Below are positions 43,409-57,900 of a stretch of DNA of 64,000 nt, one piece after another. The notes below the pieces were generated by a model, which made no database searches, had not been told where the DNA came from, and was given only the letters and a program-made list of their open reading frames with translations. Origin of the DNA: Gordius sp. MW1. Taxonomy: Eukaryota > Nematomorpha > Gordioida > Gordea > Gordiidae. Within the stretch, counting starts at the first letter, position 1. Every line of letters begins with the position of its first letter. A program made the position numbers and the translations under genes. Location: assembly GCA_964036665.1 (NCBI GenBank), contig OZ038528.1, forward strand, positions 15,608,245 through 15,672,244. Reading direction: 5' to 3'.

Positions 43409-43756
43409 TTATATTTTTTTTATCGTGTTTGTAATTTTTTGTAGACCATTTAATAAAATTATTTTAATGATTGAAAATATGTTATCGTTTAAACAACCTA
43501 ATTCATTCGCAAAAATTTGTTCAAATTCTGCTTTAATTTTGTCAATTTTCTCACTCCATAAATCATTGTCCTTCTGTAAATTTTTACGATCCATCTTTAA
43601 GGAGGAATTCTCAGCATTTTTATATGCCTTTACCTCCATACATGAGGAACTAGTCTCAATATTTGAAACTTTTACCTCATCTGAAATTAAGGAGACATCT
43701 GCTGCCTTAACAATTATAGACGTAGGCTCTGACCCGACTTTATTTATAGCTTAATT
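43409..43756 (-). CDS. Hypothetical coiled-coil fragment
   Basis: The minus-strand frame is open from about 43,756 to the TAA at 43,409. It reads as a plausible protein: an N-terminal part with VGSEPTSIIVKAADVSLISD, then a charged segment SLKMDRKNLQKDNDLWSEKI DK that should form a coiled coil. No domain is recognised. It stands between transposon fragments, so it is most likely the accessory or ORF1-like portion of a mobile element. Confidence 0.35.
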
Positions 43757-43759
43757 ATC

Positions 43760-44150
43760 TTATCACTAATATAATCCTTATTGAAGTGAACAAAATTAAC
43801 TTTATTATTTTTACAAATTCCCCAATAAGACCAAGCAATTTTTTTTTATCTTAATCCATCCCATTTCAAAATTTTCATTAATATATAGATTTCTAACTTT
43901 GCGCGGCGTTCACATTCACCTTCGTATAACCTACGATGGTACTCGGACAGCCATTTTATTGCTTTGCCAAAATGCTAGCTTTTCTAAATAATTTATCGGG
44001 CCAATATTTTTTAAAATTTACTTGTGAAATTTGAGAAATGGTAAAGCCCGTATCAGCTAAAAATGCTGTATCATTATTATCTATATTTAATATTTTAAGA
44101 AACTTATGAATATTGCAAATGACAATGATTCCCTTAACGATATTGAGCCA
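43760..44150. other. Unassigned, decayed coding traces
   Basis: Short peptide-like runs occur on the minus strand (for example NKVNFVHFNKDYISDKIIKL near 43,760-43,830) but no frame is long enough to classify. Confidence 0.3.
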
Positions 44151-44155
44151 AACGT

Positions 44156-45575
44156 ATGGTCGAACTCTTTCAGGAGGATGAAGTTAGAATACTAATGAAC
44201 AAGATGCAAGAAAGAAAATCGAATGGGCCAAGTGGAGTACATATGGAAGCATTGCGTCGTGAAGAAAGAGTCACCACCATGACGAACCTCCTTAACAAGA
44301 TACTGGTAGAAGAGCGAATTCCTAATCAATGGAGAGCAAGCACAATTATCCTTATTTAAAAGCAAAGGAGACCCTAGGGGGGCAATTACAGAGGTATCAT
44401 GCTAACTGGCCACTCCTTGAAACTTATGGAAAGAATCTTAGTAACAAGGCTAAAAAACGAGGTGGAAATATCGACTAACCAATTCGGATTTGTGGCTTAC
44501 AAATCCACAATCGACCCAATCTTCGCACTAAGTCAAATTATGGTGAAAAGAGAAGAGATACACATATGGTCTTTATCGACTTAAAGAAAGCTTATGACAC
44601 GGTCCCTCGCGATATAATATGGTGGTGCCTGAGAAAATAAAATATCCCTGACGCATATATACGGCTTTGACAAATATTTATGAAGCCTAAAACTCTTGCA
44701 TTAGGTTAGGACGACAGTTGGAAACTGTAAACCTTTTCGGGTTAACATTGGATTAAATCAAGGATCTGCTTTAAGTCCCTTTTTATTAATTGTTTAATAT
44801 AATTATAGACATGTTAACGAGAGACATTCAAAAGTCATCGCCATGGTGTATGCTATATGTCGATGATATATTACTATGCGAGGAAGCAAAGGAGAAAGTA
44901 TTCGAAGAAGCTGAAAACTGGTTAAAGCGCTTAGCTTGATATGGTTTAAAGGACAACGATCGAAAAATGGTTTACATGGAAATGAACGTTACAGGCAACC
45001 CATCGCTGGATGACTATTTAAAATACCTAAAAAAAACAGGTTTACATACCTCTGCTCGATGCTACATCAAGAGGGAGGTTGCGCAACAGAAGTCAATGCT
45101 CGGATCCAAAAGGGATGGCTTAAATGGCAAAGTATATCCGGTGTAATGTGCGACAAGAAAATGCCAATATGGTTGAAGAGCAAAGCCTACAAATCCATCG
45201 CAAGACCGGTGTTACTCTATGGAAGTGAAACTGGGAATTAGACACCATGGAAGGAAAGCTATTACAAGCCACAGATGAGAATGATACGGTGGAGCTCGCG
45301 GTATACTAAGCTCGACCATATGACTAATGACTTTCTCTATAGCGGACATGATTAACAAAAATCGGTTAAGGTGGTATGGGCATATACTAAGGAAGACGAA
45401 AGAACACTGGACATGGGGGTAGCGGGGAAGAGAGAAGGAGAACGACCTTGTGTTACGTGGAAAGGGTAAGTCGATAAAGTTATAAAACAAAAGAGATTAG
45501 TCAAGAAAGACAAGAAGAAACTCATTAAAACAAACCCCACGACTGTGGGACCAAATATCTGAGAAACAAGAATAG
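44156..45575 (+). pseudogene. RTE-type LINE reverse transcriptase remnant
   Basis: Plus-strand frames give the RTE signature order: KSNGPSGVHMEALR, IPNQWRASTIILI, LKLMERILVTRLKNEVEIST, NQFGFVAYKSTIDP, FIDLKKAYDTVPRD (44,570-44,612), WCMLYVDDILLCEE with intact YVDD (about 44,842-44,883), MEMNVTGNPSLDDY, EGGCATEVNARIQKGWLKWQ, and KSKAYKSIARPVLLYGSET (45,177-45,232). The terminal NRLRWYGHILRK segment lies in another frame near 45,360. Multiple stops and frameshifts. No endonuclease part is preserved upstream. Confidence 0.9.
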
Positions 45576-45795
45576 AGGCGTATTAATAATGAAATTAATC
45601 AAATACATTCAGTTTAATTTCTTTAATCTATACAATAGCTAATTCACAATAATTATAATACGTTGCTATATATTTATATAAATTACATATATATTTTAAA
45701 ACAATTCGGAGAATGTATACAAAGTTAAAACATGATTTTAAATTTTAAATATCCAAATGTAAATTTTGTCAAACAATACATAATGAGAATCTGTA
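45576..45795 (-). other. TRRAP 3' flank/3' UTR
   Basis: An AT-rich stretch between the TRRAP stop and the RTE remnant. Two ATTAAA hexamers on the minus strand (about 45,612-45,627) could serve polyadenylation. If so, the RTE relic ends only tens of bases beyond the transcript, and the two point at each other. Confidence 0.35.
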
Positions 45796-45914
45796 TCAAA
45801 GCCAAGGATATAAAATGGGATTTACTAAAGACAAATTTTCCACCTTTTTAGATTCATCAATAATAATTTTCAATATGTCATGGCTTGCAAAATCGGGGGA
45901 TAGTGCTGCGAAAT
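45796..45914 (-). CDS. TRRAP: TRRAP last exon (FATC end)
   Basis: Acceptor ttttattttag before ATTTCG, entering in the phase left by exon 21 (G+AT gives Asp). Encodes FAALSPDFASHDILKIIIDE, then SKKVENLSLVNPILYPWL and TGA (45,796-45,798). The last residues align with the vertebrate C-terminus, where Pro-Trp-Leu is also final. At 38 codons without a starting Met it does not appear as an ORF. ATTAAA-like poly(A) signals lie about 170-180 bases downstream. Confidence 0.9.
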
Positions 45915-48900
45915 CTAAAATAAAACATTAAATTATAACCAAATTTAAATGTATTTAAGTAGTTAGGATTAAAACTTACTACAAACTAAAGTATGTGTTT
46001 CCGTTTTATGAAGCCATATATAAATTGATTAACGATATTATTAATCAATTTTTTGAGTTAATAGATAACAATAATTCGAACCTCAATTAAACATGATCAA
46101 TGCCTAGTAGAATTTAAACAGAAGGACATGTCTTAATAATAAATTTTGCACCGTAAACAACGCAGACATTCAGAAACTGGGAATACGCTTAAACTTGAAT
46201 CATTTGAATGAAATATCTATTATAGTGCAACCAAAAATGAATACAAATATTGAGTTTCTTGAAATTTTGTATTTATTATGAGCTAAGTCAGGTCAAAAGA
46301 TACTACTAAAATTAAAGTAGGGGGGCATTATAATTTTTAACACGATCTATGCAAAAAAACTATTCTGACATTCGTAGCACATATTTCTCTTTTTAAACAC
46401 TATGGAGCCCATTTTACCCAAAATCCATGATTTTAACATGGCGGCGTTTAAAGTTAAAATTTCCATCAAATTTGCTACTTCGCATAAAATTTGGGGGAAT
46501 TCACTAGATGCAAAACCCGAATTAAGCTTATTTGTAATTAACTATTTATCAAACAAATTTCAAATTGTATATAAAACCCATAAATTGCATAGCAATTAAT
46601 TTGTTGAATAAGATAAACGCAAAACGCCTGAACAAAAATTATGAGGCGCAATTTGGATTCAAAAATCGTTATTAAGAGATGTTATTTTTTATACCTTTAA
46701 GATTTGCGGTGACGGAGAGATTGATCAAATTGAGCGATTCTACCAAAGTCAATATATTTTGGTTGATGTAGCTGGGATTAATACTAGAACCAACACAATC
46801 CATAGAACAAGGCAACGGGGATTTATCAACTTCTTCGTAATTGTAGTTAAGGGCCGGTAAATCGATGAGATAAGCCCTCAACATGCTATCGAGTCGCAAT
46901 TTACTATCACTCGCGCACCGAGCTATGGCGCGCACGCAAAAATGGTAAGGACCGTCGAGCAAACCTTCACCCAAAAACTCTGCGTAATTTGGGGTGATCC
47001 GAAACAGGGGACGAGGTCTGTTGGAATCTTTGCCAGCAGGAGAATCTTGTGAAAATTACAAAGGAGGTATGCTTATTATATTCCCTAATTAAATTGAAGT
47101 TGCTCTAACTTTGAACGGAATACACAAGCTCTATAAATAAACAATACTAACAAGAATGTCTAATAAAATTTAACCTCTCAACATAGATACGCTTTGTTTA
47201 AACGGAACCATAAAACATTTAATAATAATCTGTGATGAATATAAGCAATGAAGTATCATAATGCTAGCTCCCAATGATTGTTTTAAAAACACTGGCATCA
47301 TAATTATCGCAGTTGACATTAATCAAGGGATGTTAATAATGTTTGTTATATTAGAAGTAAAAATGGGGCATCCCAAATAATACTGTGGTATAATTGCACG
47401 AGGTACTATCCTACTCTCAATACAATGAACTCGCCAAATTGTTTAAAACAACACGAATACTGAGACTTAATAACAAAAGAAAAATCCTCACGTTAAAAAA
47501 GAGGCAATAAATATAACCAACAAATCCAACACTTGAGACTACCTCGTTCAGCTAGCATTTCCTCATCTTCGTCGGCGAAAGATTGGCTCAGGAGTTGCCC
47601 TAAATCAATTTGGAGGGAAAAGGGAACGGAAAGTACCGAATTACTCGTTCGGTAATAGGTTATGGAATCGGGCCCGACGGGAAATGTACGAAAAACGTAG
47701 TCGTATGTGGCTAGTGTAGCCGCGTCGGTGGCTAAAGTTTTGCGAAATATCCAGTAATCGGTACTGTTCAAGATGGAGGCGAAGGTGGGACTGATAAATG
47801 TGGATTGAGCCCAATCTTTCAAGATGCATCGAGGTACCGATTGCGATTGGATATCGCGAAATATGCCCTGCACGAACTGCGAACCCGCCGTTTTAAATGT
47901 TTGCACGTCCTTCGACTCTAAACTCAAGATATTGTTGTCGTCGAACCTATCCAACGCGGCGTAGTATCGCAGGATGGGAGTCTCGGGTGGAACCTTATTC
48001 TTCACGCAATGCTATAATAGCGAGTGGAAAAATGCGGGAGTTGAGTATAGATTTACACGCATAATACTTAAGTGCAGAGTTTACTTGCAAAAAAATCGGT
48101 TTAAAGTCTAAGGGGATTTAAAAAAAAATTGATTAAAAGGGTTCTCAATTCACAGATAAAGAGCAATAAAAAATTCCATTTTATGATAACGATCAAAAAG
48201 ATCTATGTCTAGGAGTTTTTTCAAGGGAAAAAAGGCTCGTTTTTCTTAAAAAATTTATTTGAGAGTCAGGGAGGTCCTAAAAATAACATTGTATGAGGGT
48301 CACTGTGATAGCGGTACAAAGGTAAGGTCGTCTAACTTACGTGCTTGAAAATATCCTTAAGAGATATTATGGAGTCATCGGTTTCGACCAACGTCATGTG
48401 GGGCGATATTGTAACCATTCTGGGTAGACGAAAAAATAGATCTCTCCTCAAAGTTTCCTTTAAAAACATTAATTGGTGATTGAAATCTAGCAAATTATTT
48501 TAGGATTTTAGAAATAAAATTTTTCAAAAAATGATTGGACAGGCCTAGTGCCTGCCCTATTTAATTTTTAACTATAAGCGACCTAACTAAAGTTAATTTT
48601 AATGCCCTATAAAAGCATCAATAGGTTAGGCGCTATTTAGTATCATATTCAAAATTAATTCTTTGGACTTCACACATAAAGATATTAATTTTTTAGTGCA
48701 TTTGCTATTGGTGCTGTGGTATACTGGAGTATACACGTCTTACACGTCTTTTCCTCTACATTTAATTTTACTTACGTGTGTCAGATCCCACTTCTGACAC
48801 CAATATCAGGTTCCGGCGGCGGAATAATTAAATAAAGGAAAGGTCCGCCAGTACACGATTTAAAATAGGTTTGAAGGAAGGAGAATCAGGAAGGATAGTG

Positions 48901-51900
48901 GGATATATTGAGATATATAAACCTCTTCCAATTAAGGAAGAGGCAAATTTATTAACCCTTTACGTTTTACATGGTATATTAATTAATTTATTTATGACCG
49001 AGAAAATTACAAGAATTATTATAATGATCGAAAAAATCAAACAACTCTCGATACCGTACGTTGTGTATAAAATTCAATGATGCGTGTTCGTGTTGATCAA
49101 TAACCATATATGGGGAAAAGAAATAACAAACACGTATAAGCGCGTGGGGGGGGGGAAATTCACACACGTAAGTAAAATTAAATTTAAAGGAAAAGACGTG
49201 TATATTCCAGTATACCACAGGTGCCCAAAAATTTGTCAAAACAACTAGGAAAATTGAATTTTGACAGTGCGCATGAACAAACAATTTTCCAATATAAAAA
49301 TCAATTTATAAATCGTCCAAATATTGTGCAATTCTATTTTTTATCATTTTTTATCTAACAAATGCCTTTAGTAATTTCGTAGGGTAAAAATAAATAATTA
49401 AGGACCATTACAAAATATGCAAGAAACCTTCAAAAAACCAATTATCAAAAGTTGGGGTTAAACAGTTCATCAAACGAATAAAAAAAACAAAAAGGCGCTT
49501 TTAAAGCGCCAAATTTAGATGTCGGAATAAAAATAGTTCCTTTTTGTAAGATTTGGAATATATTCAACACACTAGTGGTTGGAATATAATTTTAAATAAT
49601 GTTATTCATCAAAATATAAAGCAAAACAAAAAGGTGTACGCTACTTAAATACTTCAATATATTAAATATGAATAAACTCAACCAAACTACCTTATTCTTT
49701 TCAAAGGCCACGTTCAAGTACCGCATAATTTGTGTAGTGACCATTCGGAGATGAGACGAACTCCTCTTTTCCCACGGCTTAAGGGTATGGGAATGGATGG
49801 GCGACAAAAACAAGTTATCGTTCAGCACGAGGTAGGAATAATTCTTTCCATCGCTGCCCCTGAGCGAAATTTTGCGACATGATTCGTACCCGCACTTGGT
49901 CTCAACGCGGATCAGGGGCGAAAACTGGCAAATCTTTACGCTGTACTGAGATGGCTATTAAAGAGTCCACAATTTACAAGTTTTTTTGCTTTTAGAAGCC
50001 AATGAACTCAAGATTAATCACAAGTCACAATTTAAGATTTTAAATGGTTAATAAACATATTTTTTGAAATTTAACACTATGTTAAACTATTTAATACAAA
50101 ATATTTGAAGGGGCTAATATTGCATGATAAATACTTTAAAAATCATTAAATACATCTTTAACAAAATTATGTACTTTGGCGTAATTAGTTTCCCCGGGTA
50201 ACTCGATTTCGACGTCGTTTAGTAGCCAGTTATTCAACAGGGAACACTTATCGTCCATCAGGTAAGATTTGGGCAAGTCCAGGATTATTTTATTTTCTAA
50301 CAAATTTATCCAAGACCTCAACTTTTCCAACAAAACCTCCACTTGGACAAGACTAAACTTGTCGCGGACGAAACTAAAATCCTCCAAAAACTGGGCTTTC
50401 AAAGTTACAAACATGGGATCCTATGGAATGCACAAGAGATGTAACCAATTAAATTTTCATTTTAAACGTTTAATATGTTTGAAATAATGATAAAAGGCGG
50501 CCAAAAACAATAGTCCATCAGTCAATTTTGAACCATAGTTAGCTTCTTAAAACAAAAATACTCTGTACATTGCCTACATATGTCCGAGCTACTGATCATA
50601 ATAAATTAAAAATTTGTTATGTGCAAGATTGATGATTCTTTATTCCATTTATGATAATCATTTATCTGCCTCAGACCATTCATCAAAATGGGATATGAAT
50701 CTTACAAAAAGTTGATAATTGAATGACAAATAAATCATGTAATTAATAAAGAGGTAAGCAGCTACACAAACATTCTTTTTAGAAGTTAGCTAAAAATTCC
50801 CACTCAAATCCTACCTTCAAAGTAGCTTGGGCCCTACGGATTGACGATTCCGTAGATGAGGTGGTGAGTTTCGAAGCTAGATTGGCTAAATTTTCGATCC
50901 CACTTTCAAACGTGGTGAGTAGTTTATTCATAATACTGATCAAGTAGGTGAGAATCGCGTCTGTGTCCAAATCGGCCGAGCACTCTCCGTATGGAATCAG
51001 GGGAGGTTGAGGGTTGGGGAGAGAGCGAGAGTTCTCATCATTTTGGTCGGGGCAGTTTTGATACATGTCCATACGAAGGATAAGCTTGTATTCTTGAAAG
51101 AGGATTATGTAGCATTTGCTGCGTAATTGTTTCAGGTATTGCAATAGCTCCTCGAACCACGTTTCTCGAAACCAAATTAGCTAAAATGGATCATAAAATT
51201 GATGAGTGCTGCTGCTGCAATGTCAAATATATAATAATTTCTTCTTGCATTGTCATGAAATTTAAAATCAACTGAACATAAACCATAAAACAAAAATTGA
51301 TTATGCATTTACTTAAGATAAACTTAAAATACTAATTGATTTTAGCACTTTTAAGCTTTTTACATTAATTCAAGATCATGTGAAAATGCCCCTTAAATAC
51401 ACGTTATTCAAATATACTGATTAATTCTTATTAATGAGTTTTTGCTATAATTTAAAAGGGGGTAGGGAGCAGCTGTAAACCCCCGTCTTAATACACGATA
51501 CAACTTCAAAGCGCCATATTTTATTTGTCCAAATATGCGATTTACATGTCGTGGAATCAACAATTTTAGTTTAGTAACTATGTGAATATGCATTAGTAAG
51601 CAAATGATAAATATTTGTTTATGAACAAAAACGCAGCAAAAATTCAAAAATAGCGTGACGTTCGTATTAAGGCGCGGCTATGTTTTAACGTGCATTCGCT
51701 TTTTTAATCAAGATTCAAAATGGCGTATTAAGACACACCCTAACGGACACTTAATAAAATCCTGTAAAAGTGAACCAGCTACTATAGCATAGATCTTACT
51801 TGATCAACCAGACCCTCAAGAGTATATAGGGTGGTGGGATGCAATTCTCTCAATATATGCAATATTCGCCGACACCAAAGTATAGGTGAAGTACTACTAC

Positions 51901-54900
51901 TTGCAGCAGCAACAGCAGCCGATTGATTGGCGATTGAAGAAGAAGGGGTAAATATATTCCCAGACGGAGTACCAGGGGTAGGTGGGCCTTTGGAGTTATG
52001 GTTGGCGTTTAAAGAGAGATTCAAGGAGGGTGTTGATGGAGTGGACGTGACTTCCAGTGTTGTATCAACCATACCTGTATACAGGATTCATTGCCATAAA
52101 AAATTGCTTGATAGATATTTTCATCACAAGGAAAGAAGAAAGATATTTTTATAAGAATCAATAACTATAATTTTGCATTTAACTTATGTAATTTTTTCTT
52201 AGATTTGCCTGAATATGAGACATGACTAATAAACTGTTTAATATATAAAATATCTAGCTTCTACCTAATCCGAATACTAAATACAGTTAAAAAGGAATGA
52301 TTAATTGATATTAGGTCAATGACAAACCACTATTGGCTTGGAAAGTGTCGTTCATAGATGTGATCACTGCTGTTTGTTGGGATTTAATATAATTCGTAAT
52401 AACAACTTCGGAATCTTTCATGGATATCTAGTATTAACGTACAAGCAAAAGGTTATTACTAGTGACAGATGGTCATATATTGACTTAATAAATTTAGCAA
52501 TAACTGTGGTTTTGTTTAAATATATTATTCCTTGAATCATTCACCAAAACCTTTAATTCGTTGACATAACTAACCCCAGGAAATGTGTTGGGTGTCAATT
52601 TGTCGTCTTCGGTTATGGATATATTCATGAAAGATAAATGAACGGGTTCGCCCGAGATACCCTCTTTACTCTCCATCATGTCTTCAGATGGGGTATAAGC
52701 GACTCTATTGATGCAAACGTTTAGCATTTATAAGGATAAATATATATTAGAACATACAGCTCTATTACTATCCATAGTGTTAGTTCACATTGCCCAACGG
52801 CTAAAGATGTATATATAGCAAAATCCAGCCCAATGAAATTTAAAAATTTCTGATTTTGTTTCAAAAAAAGTTAATGAACGTTAGGATTCAAGCAAAATCT
52901 TAAATTTATTTAAAAAAAATGGTTTATTTATTCCAAAAATATGTTAAATGAGGTGTTATAAAATAATGGACATATGAAACCAGGTACATTCCTTTCACTA
53001 AACACGGATATTTAAAATATTAAGTAAAAGTTGTTGTGGCCTTGATAAATGATGCTAATCCTCCATTAGCAATCGTATGGGAACATTATCCAGTAACAAA
53101 ACTTTGTCTGGAACAAACTTTGTACTACCCCGACCCAATAATAGGTCATTATTCATTATGACATTCATTAAAAGGAGCTTTACCGCTCCGAGTCTGTCTC
53201 CATATCTCCTACGGTATCATGATGAATTTGCGCATCGCGTTTATTGTTGCCATTACCCACAGATTCAAAAACTTCGGCTTCGTTAACACCAACAACCGTG
53301 CTTACATTGATAGGAAGGATAGAAGTTAAGGTGGTGGGTGTACTTTCTTTCGGGGTCAAAACGACCCCACCCAAACCATTATTATTGTTACTGAGGCCCA
53401 TCCCGGTGCTTGTCGTAGTGTTCTCCTTGAGTTCCATTTTGAGCGACAAAAATGTGGTTCGAACTGGGAAAAATATGGCTTGTGGATAGGTGCGTCCGAC
53501 GTGAGTTATTATATTCATCACGTAACGTCCGATCGGATAACCATCTTTGCTTTCGAGCGCCATAAGTAATTGCGGTACCCACATAAGCCAGTGATACGAG
53601 GGGATGGCTGTAAAATCATTAATATTTATGATCATTAATAAATAACATAGCTAACAATCAATAATAAAAAAATTGACAAAGCAGGATACAGGTAGGCTAA
53701 GTAGAGTTAAACAAACCTACCAGCTTTAAAATATCCTTCTGTTTGAATATCATATAAACAAACAATTTTTTAATTATCTATATAGGTTAATAACCATGGT
53801 TCCATTTTAAATTTTAGACTAGTAAATATTCCTGCTCACCCTAAGTTTATGCACTGGTGTGGTTTAAATTAAATCGAAAAAAAGATCAAAATTCAAGATT
53901 TGTAATTAGAACATTGGCTCCATCATAGAACCTGTCTTAGATGGAAGAGGCCTCATCGGCAAACCAAAATATGAAATGCAACCCCCTGTTATTTCAAATG
54001 GAAATAAAGTCAATTTTGAACCTTATAACATCCCTTAAGCCATATATAAGTGCAATACGTTATAAGTTATATTGTCGCAAGCATGTGTTGCCCGGCCATG
54101 CAAACCAATAAATTAGATATAAAATTAGTATATCACAAATATAAGAGCAACTAACTCGTCAGGTATTTGTCCACCATTTCACTGAGCGTACACTTTTCGT
54201 CGTCAAATTTGAGGAGCCACAGGATTTGGCTAATGTATCGGGCTACCTTAATTTCGTTAGAATGTCGACAGCCTTGCAACAAACATGTCAAGGCCGATCT
54301 CGCCACATTTATCAATTGGGCCGTACGTTTGTTGTAAGGGTTGATGTTGGTTGCGTGAGCGCATTGCGATATAGATTGCCAAAAAGTGTCCGCTAAAAAT
54401 TCGCCCCACATTCCCCACGCTTTGACGTGAGAATCGCTGAGCTGAACGGCCCCCGAAAACGCTTTGTTAGCTTCTTCCGTACTATGGGATTGAAATATTT
54501 AGATTCTAGGCTAAAAATTTTCGCTCGCATATTTTTAATTTAGTAAGTATTCATTCAAATGCATGGTGCAGTCTTTTATGTTTAGTCGACCAAAACGGAA
54601 GGTTGACTAAACATGGACTAAACAAAACCCAGTCGTTTTACGACACTAATAACGCAATATTATACAAATTTTTAAGAGTCTTTAAGTAATTCCATTTAAT
54701 TAGAAAAATTTATAAAAGAGTCAATGTTAAAAAAATAACATTTTTATAATAAATATTTAAACAATTGCTTCTAAGTATGGGAAAGAAGCATTACAAAGTA
54801 TCGAGGATATTGCTTCATAAATACACAAGACGGCAACAAAATTTTAAATATCGAATTACCGAAACTCGGTCTACAACACTTTCAAGGTTTTAACTTGACC

Positions 54901-57900
54901 GTGACATTTTTTTAATAATACCACATGATCATGCATATACCATAGACTAATAATACCATAGACTGCCGAACAGCTGTTTTTTTACATTAACATCAGAAAG
55001 TAACCTAAGAAGTCGCCCAAGTGGAAATTCTTGAAATTAAGGTAAAATTGATATATCCCAAAATATATGCTAAATTTCATGAAAAATGAAATTTTTAATC
55101 TTTTTTTTAAATAAATTAATAACCTACAAAATTTTTTTTGCTCAGTAAGGAACTGCATATCTTACCTTAACAAAGAAAATAGCAAAAGGCTTTCATTTCA
55201 CAAGTAATTATAAATGAAGTATATTTTTAGATTTCCAAAAGATCCAGAGTTATTGTCTAAATGGATTAAATTGATGGGCCCTAAATTTAAATTTAAAAAA
55301 CATTCAAGTATCTGCAATAACCACTTTCGACCCCAGGATTTTAATAAAAATAGAAGTTTAAATTTTACCTTAAAGAAAATACTGTGCCACTTCTATATTT
55401 ATTTCAGGTAATTATTAAATCTGAATTTGATTAAACTAGATCAGTCTCTTGATCAAGGAAATACTGAGCCATCCCAAAATTTATTGTAAGTAATTTTTAA
55501 ATTTGAATTAAATTGAACTAGATCAGTCATAAGGATTAACAGATTTAACAAATTTCCCTCACAGCAAGTAAATAATTAGATACATTATCATAATTTTTTT
55601 CTGTTGGGAGGAAAGTCACTTGGAATTATATCAAGAAGAGAGGGAGGGCTAAACTGACATGGAAGCATAAAATAGATATGGACTTTAGGAGGTACGAGCT
55701 AATGCTAAGCTGGTGTAAGTGCAGGAATACATGGAGAACCTACTTGAAGGAGCTGACAACTAAATGTGACAAACAGCTATAGGAAAAAAATTTACATTAT
55801 TATATTTTTTTCCTGTTATTTATATACTGTATAATGTCGTTATAATATATAAACATATAATAAATTTATATATTTAGATGTCCAATATCTTCCCCAAGAT
55901 AATGTGCAATACATTAAATACTAGTACTTATAATTTGTAAAAAAATTTAGCAATGAAAGATCATTCATATGCAATGAGTTTAAGAAAGAAAAGAGAAGGG
56001 ACATGATTATAAAGCATTAAAAAAACTGTGAAAACTCTAAGAAAGAAAATAATTAAAATTACATATTATTTGGTGATACTCCTCTCACTTCCATACTAAA
56101 AACACACTTAGATTTAACATTTTTTTATCTTTAATTAATCACATTGTTGATCAGGAATTAGGCTCATGGAATTATTTACAATTATTGGTTAAATTAATAA
56201 TTAATATGTATAGCAAAATTTTACTTCATAATTTTTGCAATATTTTAAACCAAGAATTTAAAACTAAGATTAGGCAAAAATTTTATAAAACCATTATTTT
56301 TAAAGGATATTTATTGACAATTAGTAAATTTACTAAAATATTTTTATTTTTAAAATCTTGCATGATGCCCGGTATCGTTTTATGTAAAATTGTATCTTTG
56401 ATATTCAATTAATACTTTAAATAAAATATATTATAGATGGCGCTATATTTATATTTCTCTTTTTCATTATAAATCGTAAAACATTCATTTTTTCTTAAAA
56501 GATTATTCAAATTCAAAAACAATGGTGTTTTCTCTTTCCTTAATTATATTTTTTCTTTACTAAATGTTTTTTTATGATTTAGTAACTTAATTTATAAATT
56601 TAAAAAAAATGTAGTAAAATAGAGCGAAATACATTACGTTAAGTTCTATACGCAGTTAAAATTTCCACAAGCATGGCGGTTTATATAGTTACTTCTGAAT
56701 TATCAACTGTTCGGCAGTCAATTGAAAATAACATAAACAAATCTATAAACAAAATAAGATCTCTACTTTTCCAATAGATGATAACAGTGGCCTCGGTATG
56801 CCATTATTTCGGATATCATGTCTTTGGTAAAGTACTTGACGTTTATGTCGTCCATGAGGTATAAATTGTTCGTGATAATATCCAAATCGGGTTCCCCATC
56901 AATGACCGACATATTGTACAACTCCAAGTGGCATTTTATGGATTGACGAACTTTTCTAAAACAATCGGCGATCGGGATGGACGTATCGGCAGACACTCTA
57001 AAGAATAAATGCATCGATTAAATTTATAGAAATGCTAAAAAGTTAATCGGTTTAATTTTATCTGATCGGTCGTTGAGATTAGGTATAAATATATCGCATT
57101 CAATTATTGGGGTATATATAAAAAGAACAGTAAAATGTTTAAATTTAAAAGCTGATGCATTCGCTTACCAGGTTAATATTTATCATAATGGATGAAAAAG
57201 TTAATCCACAAAAATATTTTGTTTAAAGTTCAGTGTTTCAAAATTGGTATTAATTTTATGGGCGAGAATGGGGCAATTTAAAACCGAAAAAAATTCCCAA
57301 ATTTTAACAGTCGCAAGTCATAAACTGATGTATGCCAGGACTATTGTATTCAAACCTATATCGTTTTTGGTCAACTTAAAAAACAATCAAGAATTAAATA
57401 ATTTGCTGACAGAAAACGCTTAAAACCATCAATTGGCACTATAATTTTTTTTTTATACAAATTGTGTACTTGTTAGAAGATTTTAATTATTTTTAAGCAA
57501 ATAAGCTCAGTATTTTTTACAGACATAACATGAAATTCTTTATTTTAACACCTTACTTATTCAGTATTTCCAAGGCGACCAGGGGTAATTTTTGTTTCCT
57601 GGCCGAGGTGGCCAACCTAACCAGTCCTTGGGCGGCTGAATGTGTTGCGAGAAGGGAAGGGTTGTTGCTGGAAATGGAATCACCCCCGCCGGTATGGTAA
57701 CTTTGATTAGAGGTGTCGAAGAGGGTCGTTATGTATTGGTACTGTTGCTGACGCCACGAAAATATGTCGTGCCAATAGGCGAAGCTATCGGACACTATTG
57801 GGAAACGATTCCTAAAAAGGCGCACACATTTTATAAATCTTAGATTACTCAAAACTAAAAAGGAATCGGTGATATTATAAAAAGGAGCGAAAAATTGGGA

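Noticed and set aside
47641-47829. 62-codon minus-strand ORF
   Set aside because: Out-of-frame shadow of TRRAP exon 20.
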